Source: CAZTHK01 sp964613215 (GTDB taxonomy: Bacteria; Krumholzibacteriota; Krumholzibacteriia; Krumholzibacteriales; CAZTHK01). Taken from it: a DNA stretch of 64,000 nucleotides. The stretch is from NCBI GenBank assembly GCA_964613215.1, contig CAZTHK010000001.1, positions 62,001-126,000 on the forward strand. The letters run 5' to 3'. The notes beneath the pieces were generated by a model that was not told where the DNA came from, searched no databases, and saw only the letters and a list, made by a program, of their open reading frames with translations. Position numbers and translations under genes: made by a program. Every line of letters starts with the position of its first letter. Position 1 is the first letter of the stretch. Positions 33,750-42,700 of the stretch are shown here, in pieces.

Positions 33750-35915
33750 CTACCGCATCAGAATCATCTTTCTGGTTTTTACAAAGTTGTCTGTGATGAG
33801 GCGATAGAAGTATACTCCGCTGGCCATATTTCCGGCATTCCAGATGACCGATTTCTCTCCGGCCTCCTGGGTCTGGTTGACCAGGGTGGAAACCACCCGG
33901 CCGTTTACGTCATACACGGTGAGATTGACATGACACTTCTCCGCCAGGCTGTAGCTGATCCTGGTGGATGGGTTGAAGGGATTGGGGAAGTTCTGCGACA
34001 GGGCGAAGCGGGCTTTGGGGGTGTTTTCCCCCTCCCACTCTCCGGCAACGGCAAATCCCTTCATGCCGGTTGTTCCTGCACCCGCCCGGCCGGCCAGGAA
34101 TGGAGGCGGAGGACAGAAGTCATCGTCGGACATATCTGAACCGGTGTTGCCCACAGCATCGTAGCAGGTCACTCTCATCCGGCAGGTGGTGGAGGGCGGT
34201 CCGCATACCGTCCATATGTAGGAGCCCGGATTGCCGTCCAGGGTGGCGATTCTGTCCCAGCTGGCCCCGCTGTCGGTGGAGTAATCCAGCAGGGTTGAAT
34301 CGATACCCACATTATCGTTGGCCTCCCAGATCACTTCATAATCCTGACCGATATAGAGAACCTCTCCTCCGTTGGGCTGAATAACCGTTACCTCGGGAGC
34401 CACCGAGGCATCCAGCGACTTGAAGATGTTGAGCCTTCCGCTTCCAAGCAGGCCTTCGTAGCCTGGATTGAGACCGTCTATATCGTCGGTGTAATCCACG
34501 ATCAGGTTGGTAATCTCGGCAGCGGTCAGACCGGGAACATGAGATTTGAGGTATCCCACTGCACCGGTAACGTGAGGAGTGGCCTGGGATGTTCCCGATA
34601 CATAGGCGAACATGGGAGTGTAATGATTGGAGTAGGTGCTGAGAATATCCACCCCCGGTGCCGATATATCCACCCAGCTGCCGTAGTTGGAGAAGTCCGC
34701 CTTTACATCGCTGGAGTTGGTGGCGGCTACATTTATCACATCATTACGGGACCCCAGGTAGTCGGCGCTGCTGCTGCCGTCATTGCCGGCAGCGTGTACT
34801 ACCACTACACCGTTGTCAATGGCATAGTCCACCGCTGCCCCCAGTCCTCCGCTGTTGGAAGAACCCCAGCTGCAGTTGATGGCACAGGCGCCGTTGTTGA
34901 CCGCATAGTAGATTGCCTGGGCGGCAAAATCCATCCTTACGAATCCAACTTCATAGCCGTAGTAGTCTGCCGACCAGCCGATACGGAGGGCCATCACCTT
35001 TATTCCGTTGGCGGGGCCGCTGCCCCAGCCGCCGGCCAGGCCGGCCACTCCGTAGTTGTTGTTGGTAATAGCCGACATGATTCCGGCAATGTGAGTACCA
35101 TGACCGTTGAAGTCGGTGGGCTCATTATCCGGTGTATCTGCATCTTCTCCCGGCCAGGCACCGGTGATATTGTCCACGAAATCCCAGCCTGCCCAGTCGT
35201 CCACGTAACCGTTGCCGTCGTCGTCGACTCCGTCGGAGCCGTTATACTCCTCCCAGTTGATCCAGATGTTGCCGTCGGTGTAGGGCGAACCACCCCCCAG
35301 GTCCTGGTGGCTGTACTGAACCCCGGTATCCAGGTCGCCCACTATAATGGAGGGATCACCGGTTTCATAGCCCCAGGCATCGGTGGCGTCGATATCATTG
35401 TCCTGGTCATCCAGGAAATTCCACTGATCGGTGAGGAAGTAGGTATCGTTGGGAATGGATCCCAGAATGGGATGGATGCCTATTGGTTGAACATCCTCCA
35501 CCGCCCCGCTGCTTCTGTATGCCTCCATTACCTCTTCCAGGGTGTACTTTTCGCTGAACTGGACTATGTAGTATCTGGAGAGCTCCGGGCTGTAGCTGAG
35601 TGAATGGATGCCGGTGGGTTGGGGAAATTCCCTGACGAATACGGTGACCCCGTATTTATCATTCAAGCGTTTTATGCTTTTTACCTGAGTTAATTCAGCA
35701 GGGTCAGAGCTGTCCACGTTGTAGAGCTCGCTGCTCTCCTCTGCCAGTTTGACTATCATCCGGTTGGGAATGTAATAGAATGACGGTGGCGGCGGACGGA
35801 AGGGAATGCGTATTTTTTTAGCCTCCCTCAGAGACGGTTCATCCTGGGCCAGGGCCATTACAGAGGTCGCCAGCATGGCCAGGATAATTAAACTGAAGAT
35901 TAGTGTCTTTTTCAT
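33750..35915 (-). CDS. Secreted subtilisin-like protease (S8) with FlgD sorting domain
   Basis: 721 residues: signal peptide, inhibitor-like propeptide (IPNRMIVKLAEE to YYIVQFSEKYTLEEV), S8 catalytic domain with Asp196 (GDLDTGVQ), His272 (NGHGTHIAG) and Ser443 (SGTSQATPH, where most members have TSMATPH), an Ig-like domain (VTVIQPNGGEVLYIGQDY) and a C-terminal sorting domain (LSQNFPNPFNPSTRISYSL to VYFYRLITD, ending MILMR). An insertion with DDDGNGYVDDWAG between Asp and His looks like a calcium-binding loop. Start ATG follows GGGGAGGAAGAAA. It should be an extracellular or surface protease supplying peptides to the other peptidases here. Confidence 0.95.
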   Translation of the reverse strand: MKKTLIFSLIILAMLATSVMALAQDEPSLREAKKIRIPFRPPPPSFYYIPNRMIVKLAEESSELYNVDSSDPAELTQVKSIKRLNDKYGVTVFVREFPQPTGIHSLSYSPELSRYYIVQFSEKYTLEEVMEAYRSSGAVEDVQPIGIHPILGSIPNDTYFLTDQWNFLDDQDNDIDATDAWGYETGDPSIIVGDLDTGVQYSHQDLGGGSPYTDGNIWINWEEYNGSDGVDDDGNGYVDDWAGWDFVDNITGAWPGEDADTPDNEPTDFNGHGTHIAGIMSAITNNNYGVAGLAGGWGSGPANGIKVMALRIGWSADYYGYEVGFVRMDFAAQAIYYAVNNGACAINCSWGSSNSGGLGAAVDYAIDNGVVVVHAAGNDGSSSADYLGSRNDVINVAATNSSDVKADFSNYGSWVDISAPGVDILSTYSNHYTPMFAYVSGTSQATPHVTGAVGYLKSHVPGLTAAEITNLIVDYTDDIDGLNPGYEGLLGSGRLNIFKSLDASVAPEVTVIQPNGGEVLYIGQDYEVIWEANDNVGIDSTLLDYSTDSGASWDRIATLDGNPGSYIWTVCGPPSTTCRMRVTCYDAVGNTGSDMSDDDFCPPPPFLAGRAGAGTTGMKGFAVAGEWEGENTPKARFALSQNFPNPFNPSTRISYSLAEKCHVNLTVYDVNGRVVSTLVNQTQEAGEKSVIWNAGNMASGVYFYRLITDNFVKTRKMILMR

Positions 35916-36495
35916 TTTCTTCCTCCCCCATGATGGGATGAAAATTGGTTAAAAACAGCACTATATGAGTTCAGCTCCGGTGACAATCACCTCCTCCGGC
36001 AGATCTTTTTATGAGGGGGTAGAAAAAAGATTTAGATATCGGTTCGGATGGGATGCACGTTATGGAAATGCAGATTGTTCCGTATGAATGATAAGGATTC
36101 GGGAATAGATACACTATCTCAACCTCCGGGAGGTTCAGTCCCGTACGCATAAATTCCCGGTTTGGAGCTATTTCCGCCTGCTGCGCCTCGCGGTTGTTTT
36201 ATCAGAAAGGATGTTCTTCTTACCGCTTCTGCTTCCCCTCAAACAGCGAGGAATATTTTACAACAAATGGGGGGAAAGGTCAAGATAATAGCCCGGTAAG
36301 TGGTTATAAACATTCGATATTCCGGTGCAATCAGTGCACCGGGATGAATAGTGTTTGTATTTTCATCCCAGGTGTTGTATAAATTGAATCCCCCGGACCG
36401 GCCGGCGGGTTATAAAAATGAAATATATGGATTAAGCTGGCTGATACCGGGTGTTGATCATGAATAATTTTGATTCTGTTGCCGGTGAGAATTGG

Positions 36496-36527
36496 CCGGA
36501 TAATGATGACCGCAACAAATTATCCGG
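36496..36527 (+). promoter_or_regulatory. Hairpin upstream of the aldehyde dehydrogenase gene
   Basis: Perfect 9-bp inverted repeat CCGGATAAT/ATTATCCGG (36496-36504 with 36519-36527), 32 bases before the start codon: an operator or leader hairpin. The 643-base gap 35916-36558 also contains the stem CCGGTGCA/TGCACCGG (36322-36342), and no convincing gene. Confidence 0.4.
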
Positions 36528-36558
36528 AACCCGGCGGAAAAATTAACGGAGGTTTATC

Positions 36559-38085
36559 ATGTACAAGGCTGTTATGGATAAGTTGAAGATAAAGGATGTC
36601 AACCCCGGTGCCTGCTGGGGGCCGGATGGGTGGATTATGGATGAGGGTGGCGATACCATCGTCTCCACCAATCCTGCTACCGGAGAACCGCTGGCACGGG
36701 TGATAAAGGCCACTGAAAATGATTATGAAAAGGTGGTATCCAAAGCTGAGGAAGCCTTCCGGAGCTGGAGGATGCTGCCCGCTCCCAAGAGGGGAGAGGT
36801 GGTTCGCGACCTGGGTAACGCCCTGCGTGAGCTGAAGGAACCCCTGGGCGACCTGGTGACCCTGGAGATGGGCAAGATCCGTGCGGAGGGGCATGGCGAA
36901 GTTCAGGAAATGATCGATATATGCGATTTCGCCACCGGGCTGTCCCGTCAGCTCTACGGACTTACCATGCAGTCGGAGCGTCCGGCGCACCGGATGTACG
37001 AGCAGTGGCATCCCCTGGGACCCATCGGTGTGATTACCGCCTTTAATTTTCCGGTGGCGGTGTGGTCCTGGAATTCAGCCATCGCAGCGGTATGCGGCGA
37101 TCCGGTGGTGTGGAAGCCCTCCTCCAGCACGCCTCTTACCGCAGTGGCGGTGCAGCATATAGTCAATGATATTATGTCCGATCACGGACTGGAGGGGATA
37201 TTCTGTTTTGTGGCCGGGCCTGGAAGCACGGTGGGTGAACGCCTTATCAATGATTCCCGCCTTCCTCTGATATCCTTTACCGGCTCCACCAGGATGGGTA
37301 GGCGGATTTCGGAGACGGTGGCAAAGCGGTTCGGCAAGACTATCCTGGAGCTGGGCGGCAATAATGCCATAATAGTTACCCCGGAGGCGGATCTTCAGCT
37401 GGCGGTACCGGCTATAGTGTTCGGTTCGGTGGGAACAGCCGGTCAGCGGTGTACCACCACCCGGCGGATTATCGTTCATGAGTCAGTCTCGGACAAACTG
37501 ATGGACAGTCTGGTGAATGCGTATCGGCAGGTGAAGATAGGCGATCCCATAGATGATCAGACCCTGATGGGCCCTCTGGTCAATGAGCACGCGGTAACCA
37601 TAATGTTCAAGGCACTGGAGAAGGTGGAGCAGCAGGGAGGCGAGATCGTATACGGGGGCAATAAGCTTTCCCACAGGGGAGAACTGTTCGTGGAGCCCAC
37701 CATCGTTAAGATGCCCCGGCAGACAGAGCTGGTCAGGGATGAGACCTTCGCCCCCATTCTATATATCCTGGAGTATCAGGATATGGATGAAGCCATCCGG
37801 ATACACAACGATGTTCCCCAGGGGCTTTCCAGCGCAATATTCACCACCGACCTGAGAGAGGCGGAAAGATTCCTCTCCGCCGCCGGCTCGGACTGCGGTA
37901 TAGCCAACGTGAATATAGGGACATCCGGAGCGGAGATAGGAGGAGCTTTCGGGGGGGAGAAGGAGACCGGGGGAGGCCGTGAATCAGGCTCGGATGCCTG
38001 GAAGGGCTATATGAGGCGTCAGACCAATACCATGAACTGGAGCAGGGAATTGCCCCTGGCCCAGGGAATCGAGTTTGATATATAA
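36559..38085 (+). CDS. Aldehyde dehydrogenase, ALDH7 (antiquitin / aminoadipate-semialdehyde) type
   Basis: NAD(P)-dependent aldehyde dehydrogenase of 508 residues. Catalytic Cys298 lies in GQRCTTTRR, the general base Glu264 in LELGGNN, and the dinucleotide motif in FTGSTRMGR. The C-terminal signature NVNIGTSGAEIGGAFGG followed by ESGSDAWKGYMRRQT is characteristic of ALDH7, whose members oxidise alpha-aminoadipic semialdehyde in lysine breakdown and other aldehydes. Start ATG follows ACGGAGGTTTATC. No other lysine-pathway gene is near, so the physiological aldehyde is uncertain. Full length for the family. Confidence 0.92.
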   Translation: MYKAVMDKLKIKDVNPGACWGPDGWIMDEGGDTIVSTNPATGEPLARVIKATENDYEKVVSKAEEAFRSWRMLPAPKRGEVVRDLGNALRELKEPLGDLVTLEMGKIRAEGHGEVQEMIDICDFATGLSRQLYGLTMQSERPAHRMYEQWHPLGPIGVITAFNFPVAVWSWNSAIAAVCGDPVVWKPSSSTPLTAVAVQHIVNDIMSDHGLEGIFCFVAGPGSTVGERLINDSRLPLISFTGSTRMGRRISETVAKRFGKTILELGGNNAIIVTPEADLQLAVPAIVFGSVGTAGQRCTTTRRIIVHESVSDKLMDSLVNAYRQVKIGDPIDDQTLMGPLVNEHAVTIMFKALEKVEQQGGEIVYGGNKLSHRGELFVEPTIVKMPRQTELVRDETFAPILYILEYQDMDEAIRIHNDVPQGLSSAIFTTDLREAERFLSAAGSDCGIANVNIGTSGAEIGGAFGGEKETGGGRESGSDAWKGYMRRQTNTMNWSRELPLAQGIEFDI

Positions 38086-38093
38086 ATATTAGT

Positions 38094-38119
38094 CCGGGGC
38101 TGCCGCAGGGCAGGCCCGG
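38094..38119 (+). terminator. Hairpin after the aldehyde dehydrogenase gene
   Basis: CCGGG-g-CTGCC / GGCAG-g-CCCGG around GCAG, 8 bases after the stop; tail TGTTATAAG is only partly T-rich. A run of nine G (38160-38168) follows. Confidence 0.5.
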
Positions 38120-38227
38120 TGTTATAAGACAGGGCATTAACCAGGCCGGGAAAACCTGCGGGGGGGGGTCAATGAATGTATGGTCAAACTTTGCCCCGGC
38201 CTGATTATTGATCAGTCATACTGTGTT

Positions 38228-38830
38228 TTATTTCTGCTTTTCCAGAATCTCTCTGATCTTCTGAAGCTCCCGGAGTATCTGAAACTGGACATTTACACCC
38301 TCTCTCTCCGCCGGTTCCCCCACAGTGAGGGATTCCGATATGGGGTGGAGGGATTTCAGCCAGCCTCTCAGTTTTTCATGGAGGGAGTCGTATTCCACCA
38401 GTCCGGACAGGCTACCCTCGTAGCCGGTACCCGACTGGGACTGGCCGGCAGTCTGAATCTTTATGGCACCGATGCCCAGAGCCCGGTCGTACAGTGAACG
38501 GTTCAGGGCGAAATCGGTGACCGCCCTCATGGGAATGTTCTGCTGAACCTTGGTCAGTATCCCCTTGTGTATGGTTATCCGGTCATCCATTACTACGTAG
38601 CTGAGGTTCTGTATCCACAGCCATGATATGGGTAATGACACTGCCCACATGAGAGCTACGAGTATTACCGTGACCAGCCAGATGACCGGAGGAGCCTGAG
38701 GATTTCCCTCCGCCAGGTCGATTATCAGATGCAGGATGGCAGCGATAATGATAAAGAATACGGTAAGGGTAGCCAGTATCATGATACCCTTGCTAAAGAG
38801 CTTTCCGTCGGGTCTGATATGTTTTTCCAC
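38228..38830 (-). CDS. Membrane protein with bacterial PH domain (YdbS-like)
   Basis: 200 residues: two membrane helices (GIMILATLTVFFIIIAAIL and VIWLVTVILVALMWAVSL), then a bPH2-type domain (NLSYVVMDDRITIHKGILTK, IPMRAVTDFALNRSLYDRAL, GAIKIQTAG), and a coiled C-terminus (LRELQKIREILEKQK). The family has unknown function. GTG start at 38830 is set by CAGGGAGAATCTG. It is transcribed alone. Confidence 0.85.
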   Translation of the reverse strand: MEKHIRPDGKLFSKGIMILATLTVFFIIIAAILHLIIDLAEGNPQAPPVIWLVTVILVALMWAVSLPISWLWIQNLSYVVMDDRITIHKGILTKVQQNIPMRAVTDFALNRSLYDRALGIGAIKIQTAGQSQSGTGYEGSLSGLVEYDSLHEKLRGWLKSLHPISESLTVGEPAEREGVNVQFQILRELQKIREILEKQK

Positions 38831-38906
38831 CAGATTCTCCCTGTTATAGGATTGGTTTTGACCACCTGTAATTTGTGAAATCCGGACTTTTGCTGTAAAC
38901 AGTATG

Positions 38907-38944
38907 CTGCATTTCAGGTCAGGGCATCTACAGGCCTGATGCAG
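38907..38944. other. Hairpin in the spacer before the PH-domain gene
   Basis: Stem CTGCAT/ATGCAG with inner CAGG/CCTG (38907-38944), within the 387-base AT-rich gap 38831-39217 that separates the efflux operon from the PH-domain gene. Possibly a terminator or processing site; no gene seen in the gap. Confidence 0.35.
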
Positions 38945-39217
38945 AATTAAGAGATGCTCAAGCCTGCCGGATGCCGCTAACTGCTATTTCCCCGGAGCTT
39001 TATGATATTCTATTACAGAGTTTCCCGCCATTACAAGAAGTAAACTTAATAATACGGCTATCTGATATATCAAAATATTGCGTTTTTTCGATATCACAGC
39101 CGGGGATTTATCCTATCTTCCGGGTAGAATTAAATATACCGGGACTTCAACGGAAAGGTATATTATGTAATTATAAAATAAAAACCGGTACCGGGATTCT
39201 CCGGCCGGAGTATTCAA

Positions 39218-40531
39218 TCAATCCGCTCTGAGTCTGATGGTTACCGCAGTTCCCTCTCCCTCCCTGCTCTGAACATCCATCTCCGCTCCGTGGGCCTCCA
39301 CTATCCTCTTGCTCAGGTGCATCCCCAGGCCGTATCCGCCGGTCTCCCTGGAGCGGGATTTATCCACCCGGTAGAATGGTTCGAAGATAAGGGAGAGCTC
39401 ATCCTCCGGTATTCCGGGACCGTGGTCCCGGATGGTTACGGTGATGTAATCGCCGGATCTGCTGATAACCACCTCCACCGCCCTGCCCTCCGGCGGCGAG
39501 TACTTCACCGCATTGGACAGGATGTTCTTGAACAGTATCTTAAGCCGGGAGCGGTCGGCGGTTACAGTGGCCTCTTCCTCCAGAGTCGATAGAATCACTC
39601 CGGGCCTGCTTTCACGGAATTCCTCCACCACCTCCTCCATCAGAGTGTTCAGATCGACCCGGCCGGTTTCCAGCTCCGGTTCGCTTCCCTGCAGCCGGGC
39701 ACCCTCCAGGATTTCGGTGATCATCATCTCCAGCTCATTGACATCCTCTATCAGGTCGTTGCGGTCTTCTCCCTCCTCCATCATCTCCAGGGATACCCTC
39801 ATCCTGGTCAGGGGGGAGCGGAGTTCGTGGCTCACGTCCAGCAGCAACTGGTCGCGGGCCTTTATCATCTTAACAATCTCGGCTCTCATGGAGTCGAAGG
39901 ACCTTATTAACACTCCCAGTTCATCCCTTCTGGGGGAATGAATCTCGAAGTCGAGATCTCCTCCTGCCATTCTCCGTACAGACTGATGCAACAGCCCCAG
40001 GGGCGCGAGCTGCCAACGCAGGACAAGGTATATCAACCCCAGCAGTACGAAGATATACAACAGCTGGAGTATCATCAGAAGTTCCATGGCGTAGGGCATA
40101 CTCTCCTCCCGCCTGGTCAGGAGGAAGTGGTACAGGGTCCCGTCCCGCTCGATTTCCACCTGTTTCCCATCGCTGAAACCGGCCCTGACACCGTCAAAGG
40201 CAGTGGAGTGAAGCTCCTCCCGGTTCAGCTCCTTCATATCTGTTGGGCTGGACCAGCTGTACCGGGGGGTGATTATCCTTATATTTATGTTCATCTCCCT
40301 GGCCCGGCGGGCTGCGATGGTGGTGTCGGGGGGTACTCCGATGTCATCTGTTATGTATCTGCAAAAATTGATGCTGTTTTCCATGTGTTTCCTGAATCTG
40401 GTCCGTTTGAAAACAGCCCGGTGGGTAGTTACGCTGGCGTAAATCATAACTATGTATGAGAGCAGGATAATGATCAGGATCTTGATGAATACCGAGATTC
40501 TTACTTTGCTGTCCGGACCCTTAGTAATCAC
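39218..40531 (-). CDS. Sensor histidine kinase of the RND efflux operon
   Basis: 437 residues with an N-terminal membrane helix (IKILIIILLSYIVMIYA), a short periplasmic sensor of about 120 residues, a second helix (LLYIFVLLGLIYLVL), HAMP, phospho-His motif DVSHELRSPLTRMR and ATPase boxes (NILSNAVKYS, RDHGPGIPEDEL, GYGLGMHLSKRI), the layout of CpxA-type kinases. The GTG at 40531 is the start: it overlaps the response regulator stop as GTGA, with TAGGAGAG just upstream. It should phosphorylate the adjacent regulator in response to envelope or drug stress. Confidence 0.95.
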   Translation of the reverse strand: MITKGPDSKVRISVFIKILIIILLSYIVMIYASVTTHRAVFKRTRFRKHMENSINFCRYITDDIGVPPDTTIAARRAREMNINIRIITPRYSWSSPTDMKELNREELHSTAFDGVRAGFSDGKQVEIERDGTLYHFLLTRREESMPYAMELLMILQLLYIFVLLGLIYLVLRWQLAPLGLLHQSVRRMAGGDLDFEIHSPRRDELGVLIRSFDSMRAEIVKMIKARDQLLLDVSHELRSPLTRMRVSLEMMEEGEDRNDLIEDVNELEMMITEILEGARLQGSEPELETGRVDLNTLMEEVVEEFRESRPGVILSTLEEEATVTADRSRLKILFKNILSNAVKYSPPEGRAVEVVISRSGDYITVTIRDHGPGIPEDELSLIFEPFYRVDKSRSRETGGYGLGMHLSKRIVEAHGAEMDVQSREGEGTAVTIRLRAD

Positions 40532-41223
40532 TTTTTCTCTCCTACGAACATATAGCCGGTGCCCCATACCGTTTTTATATAACTTGGGTTTCTGGAATCA
40601 TCACCCAGCTTCTGTCTCAGCCGGCTTATCAGAACATCTACAGAGCGGTTGAAGGCATCCCATTCCATTCCCCGGATATGATTCAGCAGGCTCTCCCGGT
40701 CTACCGCGATTCCGCGGTTCCTTACCAGCAGGGAGAGCACCCTGAATTCCAGGCCGGTGAGGTTGATCGGCCTGCCGTCGATCTCTACAGAATGTTTTCC
40801 CGGGTCTATGGTCAGATCTCCGAACCTGCGGATATTGCCATTATCCTCTGCCGGCTGAATGTAATGGCGGCGGAGGACCGTCTTGATCCTGGCCAGAAGC
40901 TCCCTCGGTTCGAAGGGCTTGGGCAGGTAGTCATCCGCCCCCAGCTCCAGCCCGGCCACCCGGTCTCGTACATCTCCCCTGGCGGTGAGCATTATCACCG
41001 GCATGTCGTTTTTCTCCCTGATCTTCTTCAGCGCTTCGAAGCCATCCATCCCCGGCATCATCACATCCAGGATAACCAGACCGGGATTTTCACTCTCTAC
41101 CATCTCCAGGCCCTCCGCCGGCCTGGTGGTGGAGACTACATTCAGGTCGAAGCGGCTGAGATATCTTTCCAGGCGCCGGTTCAGTTTGTGGTCATCATCT
41201 ATTATCAGAATGGTTGCCGCCAT
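40528..41223 (-). CDS. OmpR/CpxR-type response regulator
   Basis: 231 residues: receiver domain with acidic pocket (IIDDDH), Asp53 (ILDVMMPGMDG) and Lys (LPKPF), then a winged-helix domain (LTGLEFRVLSLLVRNRG, ISRLRQKLGDD, VWGTGYMF). Start ATG at 41223 after CCGGAGTGATAAAT; an in-frame GTG lies 9 bases upstream. It lies 34 bases after the TolC gene in the efflux operon and overlaps the kinase gene by 4 bases. A GTAAC direct repeat upstream of the operon (47180-47194) is its likely target, which would make the operon self-regulated. Confidence 0.95.
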   Translation of the reverse strand: MAATILIIDDDHKLNRRLERYLSRFDLNVVSTTRPAEGLEMVESENPGLVILDVMMPGMDGFEALKKIREKNDMPVIMLTARGDVRDRVAGLELGADDYLPKPFEPRELLARIKTVLRRHYIQPAEDNGNIRRFGDLTIDPGKHSVEIDGRPINLTGLEFRVLSLLVRNRGIAVDRESLLNHIRGMEWDAFNRSVDVLISRLRQKLGDDSRNPSYIKTVWGTGYMFVGEKK

Positions 41224-41257
41224 ATTTATCACTCCGGCCGTACTACCGCCGTATACA

Positions 41258-42700
41258 TCATTTATCCCCGGTCTCCCTTACCAGGCTGCCGGTTATCCGC
41301 ATCAGTTCAATCTCATCCAGTTTGGCATTGTATCTGGCAGTGGACAGATTTGTCTCCGCCTGGATCAGGTTGAGCTGAGCCTCCCGGAACCGGGTGGAGG
41401 TTGCCTGGCCAAGATCGTAGAGTTCTCTGGTGCGCCGGAAGTTCACCCTGGCTGCCTCCAGGTTGCTGCGTTCCAGGTCCAGGACTGTGCGGCTGTTCAG
41501 GTAGGATTGGTAGGCGTTGGAGAGATTTCTCTCCAGTTCCCTGCGGGCCTGCCTTCGCAGCAGTTTGCTGTTGCGCACCTGAATGGCTGCATTTGTGTTA
41601 TCGGTTTTCCTCTGAAATCCGTCGAACAGGTTAAAGCTCAGGGTGGCTCTGGCATTCCAGCTTCTGGTGGGATCGTCCATGGAGAGTTCATATCCATCAG
41701 CGGTGTGAGAGTATCCGTAGGAGGTGGAGAGATCCAGCCGGGGCAGGTATGCGGATCTGGCTATGGTTCTGTTCAACCGGGCCTGCTCTACTGATTCCAC
41801 AGTGGAGAGGTAGTATGCATTCTGCTGATATGCCCTGCGCCGCATTGTCTCCATGGAGTCCAGGGAGGCAAAGGTTATCTCCCGCTCCACGTTGAAGTGG
41901 GTGGAAATATTCCTGTCCAGAAGAACGTTGAGGTTGCGCTTGGCCTCCTCCCAGTCGAACCTGGCATTGACCACCGTGACCGTGTCACTGTTGAAATCCA
42001 CCCGGGCAGCCAGAACATCCACCATCCCCCCCTGGCCGAAATCCGCTCTCTGCTCCGCCCTCTCCAGTCTCTCCCTTGATATTTCCAGGAGACGCCTGGC
42101 GATCCTGAGGTTTTCCATCGCCGAAGCCGCCCGGTAATAAGCATTGCTGACAGAGATGAGGATTCCCTCGATCTGATCCCTCGCCTCCAGTTCACTCTGC
42201 CTGCCCTGCGAGGACAGCCGGCGGTAGCGCGAGATGTTGGCCAGTCCGTCGAACAGGGTATAGCTGGCAGAAATATGAGCGGCGGTGGTGGAAAGATCAT
42301 CCCCGGAACCGGACAACCCGCTGCTTCCCGGTGAAGATGACCGGTCGGTGCCGGTGTAGTCGGATGATCCTGAAAGGTTCACCCTGGGTAGCAGGCCGGC
42401 ATTGCCGATATGGGCGTTGTTCTCAGCCATTTCTGCATTGTTGCGTGCTACTGCAATCAGGGGATTATTCCTGAGTGCTTCGGTTACCGCATCCCTGAAG
42501 CTGAGAACCGGCGCCTTACCCTGTTCAGGCGAGGAGGTAAACTCATCCCCGGCCTTTACGGAGTCGGAACCAGGGGTGGTCTCTGCTCCTTCCACAGCCT
42601 CTTCCCCTCCTTCCGGCCGTGTGATTCCGTTGGAGTTGCAGACGGCTGTGGCAAGGATGATGATTAACACGGTAATAGTAGTAACAGTATCTTTAATCAT
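41258..42700 (-). CDS. TolC-family outer-membrane efflux protein
   Basis: 480 residues from the ATG at 42700, which overlaps the pump stop codon by 8 bases and has GGGAG upstream. Signal sequence, a Glu/Ser/Pro-rich linker, then two OEP repeats with long helices: LSFRDAVTEALRNNPLIAVA, the barrel-strand region LPRVNLSGSSDYTG, and the second half LPRLDLSTSYGYSH with ARRELERNLSNAYQSYL. This is the outer-membrane channel of a tripartite pump. A Cys in AVCNSNG near the N-terminus could be lipidated, although the lipobox is poor. Confidence 0.92.
   Translation of the reverse strand: MIKDTVTTITVLIIILATAVCNSNGITRPEGGEEAVEGAETTPGSDSVKAGDEFTSSPEQGKAPVLSFRDAVTEALRNNPLIAVARNNAEMAENNAHIGNAGLLPRVNLSGSSDYTGTDRSSSPGSSGLSGSGDDLSTTAAHISASYTLFDGLANISRYRRLSSQGRQSELEARDQIEGILISVSNAYYRAASAMENLRIARRLLEISRERLERAEQRADFGQGGMVDVLAARVDFNSDTVTVVNARFDWEEAKRNLNVLLDRNISTHFNVEREITFASLDSMETMRRRAYQQNAYYLSTVESVEQARLNRTIARSAYLPRLDLSTSYGYSHTADGYELSMDDPTRSWNARATLSFNLFDGFQRKTDNTNAAIQVRNSKLLRRQARRELERNLSNAYQSYLNSRTVLDLERSNLEAARVNFRRTRELYDLGQATSTRFREAQLNLIQAETNLSTARYNAKLDEIELMRITGSLVRETGDK

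Noticed and set aside
34539..35603. Long plus-strand open frame opposite the subtilase
   Set aside because: Val/Gly/His-rich composition and no motif; the opposite strand carries a full Asp-His-Ser triad.
36460..36546. 28-codon frame just before the aldehyde dehydrogenase gene
   Set aside because: No ribosome binding site; the sequence is explained better by the inverted repeat at 36496-36527.
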